Source: Verrucomicrobiota bacterium
Lineage (GTDB): Bacteria > Verrucomicrobiota > Verrucomicrobiia > Opitutales > UBA953
Reading direction: 5' to 3'
DNA: 14,341 nt
NCBI GenBank assembly: GCA_004293385.1
Contig: RDYO01000021.1
Coordinates: 1 to 14,341, forward strand
Within the stretch, counting starts at the first letter, position 1. Every line of letters starts with the position of its first letter. Under the pieces are notes generated by a model. It saw only the letters and a program-made list of their open reading frames with translations. It was not told the DNA's origin and made no database searches. Below, piece after piece: positions 14,190 to 14,341 of this stretch. Made by a program: the position numbers and the translations under genes.

Positions 14190-14341
14190 TTGCCCTGGTT
14201 CCTCCATCTCGCCCTCCGCCAGCTCTTTCCTCCCGGTAAGCGCTTCCCGGCGTTCGCGACGGTGTCGATCCTCGGCGTGGGCCTCGGCGTGGCTTCGTTG
14301 CTCGTCGTGCAGACGGTGATGAACGGCTTCGGCGAGGAGCA
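14190..14341 (+). CDS. LolC/LolE-type lipoprotein-releasing ABC permease, N-terminus (cut by window end)
   Basis: Only the first 50 codons are present. The translation begins (M)PWFLHLALRQLF, then PAFATVSILGVGLGVASLLVV, a first membrane helix, then TVMNGFGEE. This matches the start of LolC/LolE (E. coli LolC: ...[25 protein letters not shown]). These FtsX-family permeases work with the LolD ATPase to extract lipoproteins from the inner membrane towards the outer membrane. The start is apparently TTG at 14190, 10 bp after lysS and without a Shine-Dalgarno sequence; no ATG or GTG fits the expected N-terminus. It is probably co-transcribed with lysS. LolC and LolE cannot be told apart from this fragment. 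Confidence 0.82.
   Translation, partial: MPWFLHLALRQLFPPGKRFPAFATVSILGVGLGVASLLVVQTVMNGFGEE

Overview
The window is compact, GC-rich bacterial chromosome. Every gene recognised except one is a conserved housekeeping gene. I see no phage, transposon, CRISPR or tRNA/rRNA signal. The mix of genes (an RRM protein with an RGG tail, an iron-sulfur-poor family-4-type uracil-DNA glycosylase homologue, a separate nuoJKLMN block, and many starts without a Shine-Dalgarno sequence) would fit a Verrucomicrobiota/Opitutae-type organism. That placement is an inference and could be wrong; nothing here fixes the taxon.

Layout. The window opens with the 3' end of hisI (+), which meets an uncharacterised membrane-anchored protein (-). 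Upstream of that lies an RRM/RGG RNA-binding protein (-) with a clear intrinsic terminator. A relatively AT-rich 251-bp divergent region separates it from a + strand pair: pterin-4a-carbinolamine dehydratase and a uracil-DNA-glycosylase-family protein, overlapping by 4 bp. This pair meets argA (-). argA diverges across 48 bp from a XerD-type recombinase (+), whose stop codon overlaps that of nuoN. A five-gene minus-strand block, nuoJ-K-L-M-N (about 5.8 kb), encodes the membrane antiporter arm of respiratory complex I. Upstream of it on the same strand is the thyA-folA pair, which makes dTMP and recycles the resulting dihydrofolate. thyA diverges across about 104 bp from lysS (+). lysS is followed 10 bp later by the start of a LolC/LolE-type lipoprotein-export permease, cut by the window edge; this implies a diderm envelope.

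How the genes work together. thyA and folA form a functional cycle. nuoJKLMN form one subcomplex, but the rest of complex I (nuoA-I) must lie elsewhere. hisI and argA belong to histidine and arginine synthesis.

Points most worth a second look: (1) NuoM appears to lack the conserved TM7 proton-pathway lysine that NuoL and NuoN keep. (2) The glycosylase homologue lacks three of the four expected Fe-S cysteines and carries a long Pro/Ala linker. (3) The LysRS has Pro where a lysine-contacting Asn is expected. (4) The rbp/phhB divergent region contains a perfect 7-bp inverted repeat. I did not find a convincingly new multi-gene system.
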